A stretch of 64,000 nt of DNA from Haloarchaeobius salinus (GTDB lineage: Archaea; Halobacteriota; Halobacteria; Halobacteriales; Natrialbaceae): positions 62,001 through 126,000 of the forward strand of contig NZ_JANHAU010000002.1 in assembly GCF_024464185.1 (NCBI RefSeq), read 5' to 3'. A model generated the notes under the pieces. The model was given only the letters and a program-made list of their open reading frames with translations. It was not told where the DNA came from and did no database searches. A program made the translations under genes and the position numbers. Below, in pieces: positions 50,869 to 59,252 of the stretch (positions within the stretch are counted from its first letter, which is position 1; each line of letters opens with the position of its first letter).

Positions 50869-52211
50869 CACGCGTCGCTCGCCGGCGTCCGGTCGGTCGC
50901 GCGCTCGTGGACGAACCGGCCCCCGAGCGCGAGCGTCGCCACGGCCAGCACCGACGCGAAGACGGCGGCGAGCAGCGTCCCGGGGTCGCCGAGCAGCCCG
51001 ACCGGGTCGCTCGCGTACGGCGAGAGCTCCGAGCGCAGCCACGAGCCGGCGGTGACGCTCGTCACCGCGAGGAGGACGAGACCGCCGAGGCTCGCCAGGA
51101 CCGGCGGTCGCTCCGGGACGGTGCCGGGGTCGTGCAGCAGGTAGAGCACGAGCGCGATGGCGAACGGCGTGCCGACGAGGCCGAACGCGAGCACGAGCAC
51201 GAGCAGTTCGAGGACGTTCCCGCCCAGTACCGGACCGAGCGCGGCCGCCAGCGCGGTGACGGCGAGTGCGGCCCGGTAGCGGTCGTCGTCGCGGTCCCAG
51301 CCCAGCCTGTCGGCGAGGGCGTACGGTGGAACCGTGGTGTTCCCGCCGAGGGTCGACACGGCCGCCCCGAGCAGGCCGGCGAGGAACAGCGATTCGGCGA
51401 GCCCGCCGACGGCCGGGCCGAGCGCGGTCGCGGCCCGGGTCGTCGTCAGCTCTGCGAGCGGGACCGGCCCCTCGTGGAAGACACTGGCTGCGACGAGGAA
51501 GATTGCCAGCGAGTAGCCGCCGAAGGCGACGCCCATCGAGGCGACCACGTCGAAGCGGGCGAGCCCCCAGTCCTCGCGGGTCCAGTCCCGCTCGCGCATC
51601 GTGTAGCTCTGCATCGTGACGAGCGTGACGTGGACCGCGCCGCCGAGGATGCCCGCGGCGACGAGGGCGGCGTCGGCGGTCGGCAACGAGGGGACCGTGC
51701 CAGCCGCCGCCGCGCCGAGGTCGACCGGCACGACGGCCAGGGAGCCGAGGAAGGCGAGCACGACCAGCGAGACGACGAGCTTCGCGCCGAACTCGGCGAC
51801 GCGGTAGCCCCCACCGACGAGGCCGACCGCGAGGACGACCGCCCAGACGACGCCCCAGACCGCCGCGTCGATGCCGGTCGCCAGCTCGGTCACGTCGGCG
51901 ACGGTCTTCATGATGACCAGCTGTGCCAGTCCCGCCGCGGCGACCACGTCGACGACGAGCAGCCACGCCCACCAGCTCCCGAGGTTCGCCTCGACCGTCG
52001 AGACGAGGCCGTCGCCGGTCAGTACGCCCAGTCGCGCAGCGAGGTACTGCGCGGTCGCGCCGAGCACCGCCGAGAGCACGACCACCCACAGCAGCTCGTA
52101 GCCGTAGCCCGCGCCCGCCCCGAGCAGGCTCGCCATCGTGGCCGGCCCGGCGGCGATCGCCCCGGCCAGCCACGTCGGTCCCATCGAACGAATCCGCGCC
52201 CCGAGTTCCAT
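50868..52211 (-). CDS. NRAMP-like (APC superfamily) transporter lacking the metal motifs
   Basis: This 447-residue protein has about eleven membrane helices and an NRAMP-like profile: GPATMASLLGAGAGYGYELL in the first helix and GGAVHVTLVTMQSYTMRERD in the sixth. NRAMP proteins normally carry DPGN in helix 1 and MPH in helix 6, both of which hold Mn2+ or Fe2+. Here these positions read differently (GPAT, VHV), so the substrate may not be a plain divalent metal. It lies between the ThiR and ThiDN genes and heads a pair with the P-loop gene. Confidence 0.78.
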   Translation of the reverse strand: MELGARIRSMGPTWLAGAIAAGPATMASLLGAGAGYGYELLWVVVLSAVLGATAQYLAARLGVLTGDGLVSTVEANLGSWWAWLLVVDVVAAAGLAQLVIMKTVADVTELATGIDAAVWGVVWAVVLAVGLVGGGYRVAEFGAKLVVSLVVLAFLGSLAVVPVDLGAAAAGTVPSLPTADAALVAAGILGGAVHVTLVTMQSYTMRERDWTREDWGLARFDVVASMGVAFGGYSLAIFLVAASVFHEGPVPLAELTTTRAATALGPAVGGLAESLFLAGLLGAAVSTLGGNTTVPPYALADRLGWDRDDDRYRAALAVTALAAALGPVLGGNVLELLVLVLAFGLVGTPFAIALVLYLLHDPGTVPERPPVLASLGGLVLLAVTSVTAGSWLRSELSPYASDPVGLLGDPGTLLAAVFASVLAVATLALGGRFVHERATDRTPASDA

Positions 52212-52295
52212 GTGCTCGAAGTCGCTACCGCACGGGCAAGAGTGTTTCTACCCGGTGGTACCACTCGGATATAGCCGCCACGGCCCGGGAAAAAC

Positions 52296-52302
52296 CTATA
52301 AC
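52296..52302 (+). promoter_or_regulatory. TATA-like box of the 52325 gene
   Basis: CTATAAC lies 23-29 bases before the ATG at 52325, close to the usual spacing for a leaderless archaeal promoter. Confidence 0.5.
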
Positions 52303-52324
52303 AGAACGTATCGAACCGGCGCGC

Positions 52325-52708
52325 ATGAACGAGCGTCGCATCGTCGTCGCGAGCCTCGCGGCCGCTGTCGCCATCGCCGCCGGCACGACGCTCGCGACGG
52401 GCCAGCCGACGGTGTTCGCCCGGACACCGCTCGGCGTCGCCATCTACGCCTTCGTCGGCGTCGCGGTCCCCCAGCACGTCGTCGCGATGCAGACCGGGTC
52501 GGAGGTCCGACTCGGCTTCGCCGGACTCGCCGGCATGGGTGCACTGACCGCCATCATGGCTGGCTACGCCCGCGGCGGCATCAACGACCCCTGGTCGGTC
52601 GGCTTCGCGAGCCTGCTCATGGCCATCGTCTTCGGGAGCATCATCGGCAGCGTCGTCCGCGAGTTCCGTGCGGGCTACCGCGCCGGAACCGCCGAAGGGT
52701 CGCGCTGA
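52325..52708 (+). CDS. Four-helix membrane protein, unknown
   Basis: This is a 127-residue protein with about four membrane helices, a short N-terminal polar stretch (MNERRIVVAS) and an acidic or basic C-terminal tail. The ATG at 52325 follows a TATA-like box. It sits between the divergent NRAMP-like gene and thiDN. Nothing in the sequence links it to thiamine. Possibly a small transporter component. No family recognised. Confidence 0.7.
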   Translation: MNERRIVVASLAAAVAIAAGTTLATGQPTVFARTPLGVAIYAFVGVAVPQHVVAMQTGSEVRLGFAGLAGMGALTAIMAGYARGGINDPWSVGFASLLMAIVFGSIIGSVVREFRAGYRAGTAEGSR

Positions 52709-52783
52709 GACCGTTCTCGCGTCCTCGTCCGTCGGGTGACGAGCGACAGCGGCGTCCCGCGGCCGTCCATCACCGATTTGTAC

Positions 52784-52805
52784 TACCGGATAATACTTCC
52801 CGGTA
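52784..52805. promoter_or_regulatory. Inverted repeat at the thiDN start
   Basis: TACCGG at 52784-52789 and CCGGTA at 52800-52805 flank ten A/T-rich bases and reach into the ATG of thiDN. It would be a sensible site for a repressor such as the nearby ThiR-type protein. This link is inference. Confidence 0.4.
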
Positions 52806-54169
52806 TGGACCACGACACGACACACGAGCGACGACCGGCACCCGACACGCGACCCGTCGCGCTGACCGTCGCCGGCAGCGACTCGGGCGGCGGTGCGGGC
52901 ATCCAGGCCGACCTGGCGACGATGGGCGCACACGGAGCCTGGGGCACCAGCGCGGTGACGAGCGTCACGGCCCAGCACACCCGCGGCGTCGAATCCACGC
53001 ACGTCCTCCCACCGGACGAGGTCGCCGCACAGGTCGACGCGGTCTTCGACGACTTCGACGTGCGGGCGGTCAAGACCGGGATGCTCGCCACCGCCCCGGT
53101 CGTCGAGACCGTCCACGAGCGACTCGCCGCGCGGGACGTCCCGGTCGTCGTCGACCCCGTGATGGTCGCCACCTCCGGCGACCGATTGCTCGACCGCGAG
53201 GCCGAATCGGCCTACGAGGACCTCGTCGCCGACGCGACGCTGGTCACGCCGAACGCCGACGAGGCGGCCGTCCTCACCGGGGTCGAACCGACCGACGTCG
53301 AGAGCGCCCGGGACGCCGCCGCCGGCCTGCTCGCGCGGGGTGCCGACGCCGCACTCGTGACGGGCGGCCACCTCGACACCGACGGCGTCGTCGACGTGCT
53401 CGCGACAGCGGACGGCGTGACCGTCTTCGAACGGCCCCGTGTCGGCGACGCCGCGACCCACGGCTCCGGCTGTACGCTCTCGGCCGCCATCGCCGCGAAC
53501 CTCGCCCGCGGTGACGAACTCACCGAGGCCGTCGAGTCGGCCGTCGACTTCGTCACGCGGGCCATCCGCTACCACGCCGACGTGGGCGAGAACGGCGCGG
53601 TGAACCACCACGTCGCGGTCCGGAACGAGGCCGCCGCCCGGGAGACCATCGCCGGCGTCGAATCGGTCGTCGACGACCTCGTCGCCGCCGACGCCAGCCC
53701 CCTGATTCCGGAGGTCGGCACGAACGTCGTCGGCGCGCTCCCCGCCGCCGAATCCGTCGCCGAGACCGTCGCCGTGGACGGCCGCCTCGCCAGCGTCCAC
53801 GACGGCGTCCGCGCGACCGGCGGCGTGCGCTTCGGCGCGTCCAGCCACGTCGCCCGGTTCCTGCTCTCCGCCCGCGAGTACGACCCGACCCTCCGCTTCG
53901 CCTGCAACTGCCGGTTCGACGAGTCTGTCGCCGATGCGGTGGCGGACCTCGGCTGGCCCAGCGCCACCTACGACCGCGCGGAGGAACCAGCCGACGCGAG
54001 CACGATGGACTGGGCCGGCCGGTCGACGTTCGGCGCGGCCGACGAGACCCCCGTCGCCGTCCTCGACCACGGGGCCCACGGGAAGGAGCCGATGTGCAAG
54101 CTGGTGGCGCCGGATGCCGGGGCGCTCTCGGAGCGCGTGCTCGAACTGCTGGACGCCGTCGAGGGGTGA
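52805..54169 (+). CDS. thiDN: Bifunctional HMP(-P) kinase / thiamine-phosphate synthase ThiDN
   Basis: This is a 454-residue fusion. Residues 1-260 are ThiD ([18 protein letters not shown], then [20 protein letters not shown]), which phosphorylates hydroxymethylpyrimidine twice. Residues 275-454 are ThiN ([33 protein letters not shown]), which joins HMP-PP with the thiazole phosphate to give thiamine phosphate. The ThiN residues around GASSHVA agree with known catalytic forms. The ATG at 52805 follows the inverted repeat. This replaces the bacterial ThiE step. Confidence 0.95.
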   Translation: MDHDTTHERRPAPDTRPVALTVAGSDSGGGAGIQADLATMGAHGAWGTSAVTSVTAQHTRGVESTHVLPPDEVAAQVDAVFDDFDVRAVKTGMLATAPVVETVHERLAARDVPVVVDPVMVATSGDRLLDREAESAYEDLVADATLVTPNADEAAVLTGVEPTDVESARDAAAGLLARGADAALVTGGHLDTDGVVDVLATADGVTVFERPRVGDAATHGSGCTLSAAIAANLARGDELTEAVESAVDFVTRAIRYHADVGENGAVNHHVAVRNEAAARETIAGVESVVDDLVAADASPLIPEVGTNVVGALPAAESVAETVAVDGRLASVHDGVRATGGVRFGASSHVARFLLSAREYDPTLRFACNCRFDESVADAVADLGWPSATYDRAEEPADASTMDWAGRSTFGAADETPVAVLDHGAHGKEPMCKLVAPDAGALSERVLELLDAVEG

Positions 54170-54367
54170 GTTTCGGGTCGAACCGACGACTGGATTTTTA
54201 GCTGGCGCGCGTCTCGCCGCACTCGAGCGAATCGGCTGGGGAGGCGTGAGGTGCTGTGCGGGGCGGGACTGAAAGGGGCGTTCACGGGCGCTCCGCGCCC
54301 GCCGGGGCTTTCTGGCTGTTCCAGTCACCGGCGGATCACGAGCCAACAGCGATAAAAACGACCGATC
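54170..54367. terminator. Convergent 3' region with strong hairpin
   Basis: Between the ends of thiDN and the PIN-ATPase gene lies the hairpin CGGGCG-CTCCG-CGCCCG (54285-54301). It sits inside a longer element with the string GACTGAAAGGGGC before and GGGGCTTTC after it. I have seen elements of this build at 3' ends in other haloarchaeal genomes, so it may be a bidirectional terminator or a dispersed short repeat. That wider occurrence is from memory. Confidence 0.5.
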
Positions 54368-56248
54368 TCAGGCCGTGTGAACGGTGATGGTCCGCTTCCG
54401 GTCGATGGCCTGCTCCAACTCCTCGGCGATAGCAGACCCACGCGAGACCTGCACCTCGCCGCCACGGCCGACGGTCGCGGTGAACAGGTACTCGCCGCCG
54501 GCACGCACTTCCACGGTCTCGCCGGTATGTCCGTCGACCGGCACGATGACGTGCCGCGACGTGATTTCCGGCGTGACGAGCTGGCCCTTCTCATCTGTAC
54601 CGGACGCACCGGCTCCACCCGACCCACCGGACCCACTCGAACCGGTCCGGTAGTTCGGGTTCTCGTCGTGGGTGCGCACGTCGATGTCGATGCCGAGGCG
54701 GTCCTCGACGTCGGTGATGCGGCCGCCGCCCTTGCCGATGACGGCGGAGATGTCGTCGTCCTCGACGTAGACGACGGCGGTGTTCTGTCCCTTCAGCTCG
54801 ACCGAGACGTGGCCGCGGGCGATGGAGCGGATCTCCCGTTCGATCTCCTGTTTGGCGATGCGGTCGACGCCGGAGTCGCTGCCGCCCTCGTCGTCGGTGA
54901 GGGGGACGGTGACGACCTGCCGGTTGAACGTGTAGATCTCGTACTCCGGCTTGCCCGTCTCGAAGTCGGTGATCTGGATGACCGGGCGGGCGAGGTCCTC
55001 GGCGGTGAGGCCGGAGGGCACCTTCACCTCGGTCCGGACGTCGTACACCTTCGCGATCTGGCCGGCCTCGATGTAGACGACGGTGTCGACGACCTGCGGG
55101 ATCATGCCGAGCTCGACACGGCCGACGAGGCGCTGGAGTGCGTCGATGGCGCGGGTGGCGTGGACGACGCCGATCATGCCGACGCCGGCGAGGCGCATGT
55201 CCGCGAACACCTCGAAGTCGTTCGTCTTCCGGACCTCGTCGTAGATGGTGTAGTCGGGCCGGACCATCAGCAGGGCGTCGGCGGTGTTGGCCATCTCGCC
55301 GTCGAGCTCGGTGTACTGTGTGATCTCCGGGCCGACCTGGAGGTCGCGCGGTTTCTCCATCGTCTTGACGGAGTAGTCGTGGTCGGCGATGAACCGGGCG
55401 ACGGCCTGCGCGAACGTGGACTTCCCCGCGCCGGGTGCGCCGGAGATGAGGACGCCGCGCTGGCGTTCGAGCAGTCGCTCCTTGAGCTCGTCGGCGTGCT
55501 CGTAGTCCTCCATGTCCGTCTGGGCGATGGGTCGGACGGCGGTGATCTCGATGCCGTCGGAAAAGGGCGGGCGGGCGACCGCGATGCGGTAGTCGCGGAA
55601 CTGGACGATGTCCATGCCGTTCCGGGAGAGCTCGAGGAAGCCGTCGCGGGACTCCTTGGCGGCGTTGACGACCTCGGTGGCGTACTCGTCCATCGTCTCG
55701 TCGGAGAGCGGCTCGTCGGCGACCTCCACGTAGTGCATCTCGCCGAGCGCGCCGCGTTTCGCCATCGGGACCGCGCCCGCCTTCAGGTGGACGCTCATCG
55801 TCTCGTCGTCGAAGTAGTTCTGCACCTGCAGGCGGTCGATCTCCGTCTTCCCGCGCACCTCCGCGGAGACGAACGCCACGTCGAGGCCCTTCGCCTTCGC
55901 GACCTCGGCCTGGACGACGTCGCTGGTGAGGAACGTGGCCCCCAGTTCGGCGGCGAGGTCGCGGATGAGCGCGTCGATCTCGCCCTCGGCGGCGTGGCCG
56001 CGCTCGACCGCGTCCGGGCGCTCGCCGACGTATTCGAGTTCGATGCGCCCCTCGTCGGCGAGGTCGGCGAGGCGCTGGAGCTCCTCGAGCCCGTCCCAGC
56101 CCGTGTCGAACCCCTCGTTGGCCTGCGATTCCAGCTCCGCGACGACGGCTTCGGGGACCTGAATGGTGGCCCCCTCGTACTCGCCGTCGTCGACCTTGGC
56201 GGACACGCGGCCGTCGATGACCACGCTCGTGTCCGGTACGACGTTCAT
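54368..56248 (-). CDS. PIN-domain / AAA-type ATPase / KH-domain protein
   Basis: This is a 626-residue multi-domain protein. An N-terminal PIN nuclease domain (about 1-140: NVVPDTSVVIDGR, TFLTSDVVQ) comes first, then a VirB11/PilT-like ATPase (Walker A GAPGAGKST near 269, then YDEVRKTNDFEVFADMRLAG and the GVVHATRAIDALQR motif), then a KH domain (IGKGGGRITDVE near 501) and a C-terminal TRAM-like domain. It probably binds and cuts RNA in an ATP-dependent way. In archaea it is commonly called PINc/VapC family ATPase. Confidence 0.92.
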   Translation of the reverse strand: MNVVPDTSVVIDGRVSAKVDDGEYEGATIQVPEAVVAELESQANEGFDTGWDGLEELQRLADLADEGRIELEYVGERPDAVERGHAAEGEIDALIRDLAAELGATFLTSDVVQAEVAKAKGLDVAFVSAEVRGKTEIDRLQVQNYFDDETMSVHLKAGAVPMAKRGALGEMHYVEVADEPLSDETMDEYATEVVNAAKESRDGFLELSRNGMDIVQFRDYRIAVARPPFSDGIEITAVRPIAQTDMEDYEHADELKERLLERQRGVLISGAPGAGKSTFAQAVARFIADHDYSVKTMEKPRDLQVGPEITQYTELDGEMANTADALLMVRPDYTIYDEVRKTNDFEVFADMRLAGVGMIGVVHATRAIDALQRLVGRVELGMIPQVVDTVVYIEAGQIAKVYDVRTEVKVPSGLTAEDLARPVIQITDFETGKPEYEIYTFNRQVVTVPLTDDEGGSDSGVDRIAKQEIEREIRSIARGHVSVELKGQNTAVVYVEDDDISAVIGKGGGRITDVEDRLGIDIDVRTHDENPNYRTGSSGSGGSGGAGASGTDEKGQLVTPEITSRHVIVPVDGHTGETVEVRAGGEYLFTATVGRGGEVQVSRGSAIAEELEQAIDRKRTITVHTA

Positions 56249-56270
56249 ACGTGCAGTAGGGCCGTCGCGG

Positions 56271-56279
56271 TTGATAAGG
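56271..56279 (-). promoter_or_regulatory. TATA-like box of PIN-ATPase gene
   Basis: On the minus strand CCTTATCAA lies about 23-31 bases before the ATG at 56248, matching a leaderless promoter. Confidence 0.5.
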
Positions 56280-56403
56280 GGCCGGGTCCGTGGCTGCACG
56301 ACGACGGTCACCGCCGGCGACCCGGCCCGCACGAGGGGGCCGATTCCAGCGCGCTGGGAACGACCCCCTCCTGATTCTTCCCCCGAACCCGTTCGGCCAC
56401 GAC

Positions 56404-58032
56404 ATGGACCCCTCGAAGGAGTTCGGGTTGGGTGGACTGAACCGGTTCGTGGAGGCGGCCTCGCTCACCGGCGAGATCGGACTCGACGACGACGAGATCG
56501 CGTGGCGGAAGGAGTTCGTCGGCTTCGACGCCGAGGACGAACGCCGCCTCGACGACCTCGAACCGTTGCTCCGGGCGAACCAGGACGCCATCGCCGACGC
56601 GTTCTACGACAACCTCACGCAGTACGAGCAGACGACCCGGGTCATCGAGCGCTCGCCGAAGGGTGTCGACCAGCTCAAGCGCACGCAGAAGGCGTACCTC
56701 GTCTCGCTCGCGACCGGCGACTACGACGAGGACTACTTCACGAACCGGGCACGCATCGGGAAGCTGCACGAGATACTCGACATGCCGCTGAAGCAGTACG
56801 TGGGTCAGTACGGGCTCTACTACGACCTCATCCTCTCGCGGGTCGACGAGCGAGTCCAGACCCAGGTGGTCGACGCCATCGAGGACTGGGTCGAGGAACG
56901 CGAGGCGACCGACGGCGGCCTCGACCGCGTCGTCGGCGCGCTCCGGGGGCTCGGGGGCGACGACGGGGACGACGGGCTGGACGAGTCGCTGGAGGCCACC
57001 GTCCGGGACGCCATCCACGACGGGATGCAGGACGTGCTCGCGGTACTGCGCATCCTCAACCTCGACCTGCAGGTCGCCAGCGACACGTACGTCGACTCCT
57101 ACAGCCAGCGCCTGGAGCGCGCCATCGACGCCCAGCGCGAGCTCGCGACGGAGGTCGAACGGGACGTCCAACCCCCCGTCGTCCAGCTGAAGCAGTCCTC
57201 CGCCGCCGTCGCCGAGAGCGCGACGACGATTCGGGACCACGCCGAGGGGCAGGCCGAGGGTGCGGCTGCAGCGGCCGCCGACGTCGAGGAGGTCAGCGCG
57301 GCCGCCCAGGAGGTCGCCTCGGTCGCCGACGACGTCCGGGAGACGAGCGAGCGCGCGGCCGCCGAGGCGAGCGAGGGGGTCGACGCGGGCGAACGCGCCC
57401 TCGACGCGCTCGAATCCGTCGAGGGGACGACCGAGGACCTGCTCGCCGCCGCCGAGACGGTCGAGGCCCGCGCCGACGACATCGAGGACGTCGTCGACCG
57501 CGTCGAGAACCTGGTCGACCGGACCGCCGTGCTGGCGACGAACGCGAAGGTCGAGGCGAAGCGGGGCGGCGGCGGTGGCCCGGCCGAGACCATCGCGTCC
57601 GAGCTGGAGACGTTCGTGCGCCGGACCCGCGACGACATCGAGGAGGTCGCGGCGGCCGCCGACGCCCTCCAGCACGAGGCGGCGACGACCCGCGAGGCGG
57701 TCGCCGACGCGAACGACAGCGTCCGGGCGGGCCGGGCCGAGGTCGCCGCGGCGGTCGACACCCTCGACGACCTGGAGGGCGTCGTCGACGACGCGGCGCA
57801 CGGGATGGAGGAGGTGGCGGCCGCCGCCGACCAGCAGGCCCGGAGCGTCGTCGAGATCTCGGAGACCGTGGAGTCGCTCGCGAACGCGGCCGAGTCGGTG
57901 GCCTCGGAGGCGCAGTCGGTCGCGAGCGCGAGCGAGGAGCAGGCCGCCAGCGCGAGACACGTCGCCGAGTCGGTCGAGCGGCTCTCGACCGACCCCATCG
58001 AGGAACAGGTGCCCGTGTACGAGCGGGTCTGA
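56404..58032 (+). CDS. HemAT-like globin-coupled transducer
   Basis: This is a 542-residue soluble protein. Residues 25-190 are a protoglobin-type sensor with proximal His122 in ARIGKLHEILDMPLKQYVGQ, aligning with HemAT His123. Residues 200-542 are a long coiled coil with heptads as in methyl-accepting transducers. The hairpin tip (about residues 380-405: TNAKVEAKRGGGGGPAET) has lost the usual AARAGE-x-GRGFAVVA pattern. HemAT binds oxygen through haem and steers swimming. Here oxygen sensing seems intact but coupling to CheA is doubtful. Confidence 0.88.
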   Translation: MDPSKEFGLGGLNRFVEAASLTGEIGLDDDEIAWRKEFVGFDAEDERRLDDLEPLLRANQDAIADAFYDNLTQYEQTTRVIERSPKGVDQLKRTQKAYLVSLATGDYDEDYFTNRARIGKLHEILDMPLKQYVGQYGLYYDLILSRVDERVQTQVVDAIEDWVEEREATDGGLDRVVGALRGLGGDDGDDGLDESLEATVRDAIHDGMQDVLAVLRILNLDLQVASDTYVDSYSQRLERAIDAQRELATEVERDVQPPVVQLKQSSAAVAESATTIRDHAEGQAEGAAAAAADVEEVSAAAQEVASVADDVRETSERAAAEASEGVDAGERALDALESVEGTTEDLLAAAETVEARADDIEDVVDRVENLVDRTAVLATNAKVEAKRGGGGGPAETIASELETFVRRTRDDIEEVAAAADALQHEAATTREAVADANDSVRAGRAEVAAAVDTLDDLEGVVDDAAHGMEEVAAAADQQARSVVEISETVESLANAAESVASEAQSVASASEEQAASARHVAESVERLSTDPIEEQVPVYERV

Positions 58033-58109
58033 GTCGTCGTCCGGTCGGGTCCGTCGGCGCGTCGTCCCGCCGCGACAACGCTCTTGTCCCGGGCGACCAC
58101 AGGTGAGCC

Positions 58110-59231
58110 ATGGACGAACTCACCGCACTCACCCGCGACCTCGTCGCCATCCCGAGCCACGACGGCGAGGCCGCGGCGGGCGACTTCGTCGAGGAGTGGC
58201 TCCGGACGGAGACCGACGCCGAGGTGACCCGCGACGACGCCGGCGACGCGGACCGCGGCGGGAACGTGCTCGCCCGGCGCGGCGCGACCGACGACCCCGA
58301 CGCACCCACGCTCGCGCTCGTCGGCCACCACGACGTGGTGCCGCCGGACGAGACCCAGGTCGACACCGACGGCAGCTACGTCGTCAGGGAGCGCGACGGC
58401 CGGCTCTACGGACGCGGCACCGCCGACATGAAGGGGGCCGACGCGGCGATGCTGCTCGCGTTCCGCGACGCCGAGCTGGGGCCGGAGCCCGACCACGAGC
58501 TCGTCTTCGCCTCCTTCGTCGGCGAGGAGGTCGGCGGCATCGGTGCCCGACACGCCATCGACGCCGGATTCGCCCCCGACTGGGCGCTCGTCGCCGAGGG
58601 CTCGACGGGCTACTCCGACCCCGGCGTCCTCGACGTGGCGGTCGCGCACAAGGGTCGGCGGGGGAGCACCGTGACGGCGCGGGGGGAGGCCGCCCACGCC
58701 AGCGTCCCCGAGTCGGGCGAGAACGCGGTGTACCGGGCCTGCGACGCGGTGGACGTCGTCCGCGAGCTCGACTGGCCGACGGTCACCGTCGCCGGCGAGG
58801 AGCTCTCGGGTAGCGTCGTCGTCACCGGCATCGACGGGGGATCGGCGTGGAACGTCGTCCCCGAGTCCTGCGAGGTGACCGTCGACGAGCGCACCGTGCC
58901 CGGCGAGCGTGCCGACCTCGGCCGGGTCGAGGAGCTGGCGGGCGTCGAGTGGACCGTCGACCAGGACCTCCCGCCGATGCGCTGCTCGGACGACGCCTTC
59001 GCCGACGCCGTGCTCGATTCGGTCCGAGAGGTGCAGGACGGCGCGGGCGAACTCGTCACGAAACCGCACGCGACCGACGCCGGCTGGCTCGCCCAGGAAG
59101 GGACCGCCTGCGTCGTCTGTGGCCCCGCCGAACCCGGCGAGGCCCACACCGCCGAGGAGAGCGTCTCCCTCGACATGCTCGAACGCTGCTACGAGAGCTA
59201 CCGGCGGCTCGCGGCTGACTGGACCGGGTAG
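58110..59231 (+). CDS. M20-family metallopeptidase (ArgE/DapE-like)
   Basis: This 373-residue zinc hydrolase has His in VGHHDVVPP (about 72), Asp in GRGTADMKG (about 104), and the Glu pair in VGEEVGG (about 138). The central dimerisation domain is recognisable (TVTARGEAAHASVPESGEN). It removes acyl or amino-acid groups, as in desuccinylation of diaminopimelate or deacylation of acetylornithine, or acts as a dipeptidase. A GGTGAG ribosome-binding match sits just before the ATG. Confidence 0.9.
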   Translation: MDELTALTRDLVAIPSHDGEAAAGDFVEEWLRTETDAEVTRDDAGDADRGGNVLARRGATDDPDAPTLALVGHHDVVPPDETQVDTDGSYVVRERDGRLYGRGTADMKGADAAMLLAFRDAELGPEPDHELVFASFVGEEVGGIGARHAIDAGFAPDWALVAEGSTGYSDPGVLDVAVAHKGRRGSTVTARGEAAHASVPESGENAVYRACDAVDVVRELDWPTVTVAGEELSGSVVVTGIDGGSAWNVVPESCEVTVDERTVPGERADLGRVEELAGVEWTVDQDLPPMRCSDDAFADAVLDSVREVQDGAGELVTKPHATDAGWLAQEGTACVVCGPAEPGEAHTAEESVSLDMLERCYESYRRLAADWTG

Positions 59232-59252
59232 GCGACGAGGTCGGTCGTCGAC

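Noticed and set aside
52019-54346. 775-codon minus-strand open frame antisense to thiDN
   Set aside because: ThiDN is clear. The antisense frame is compositional only.
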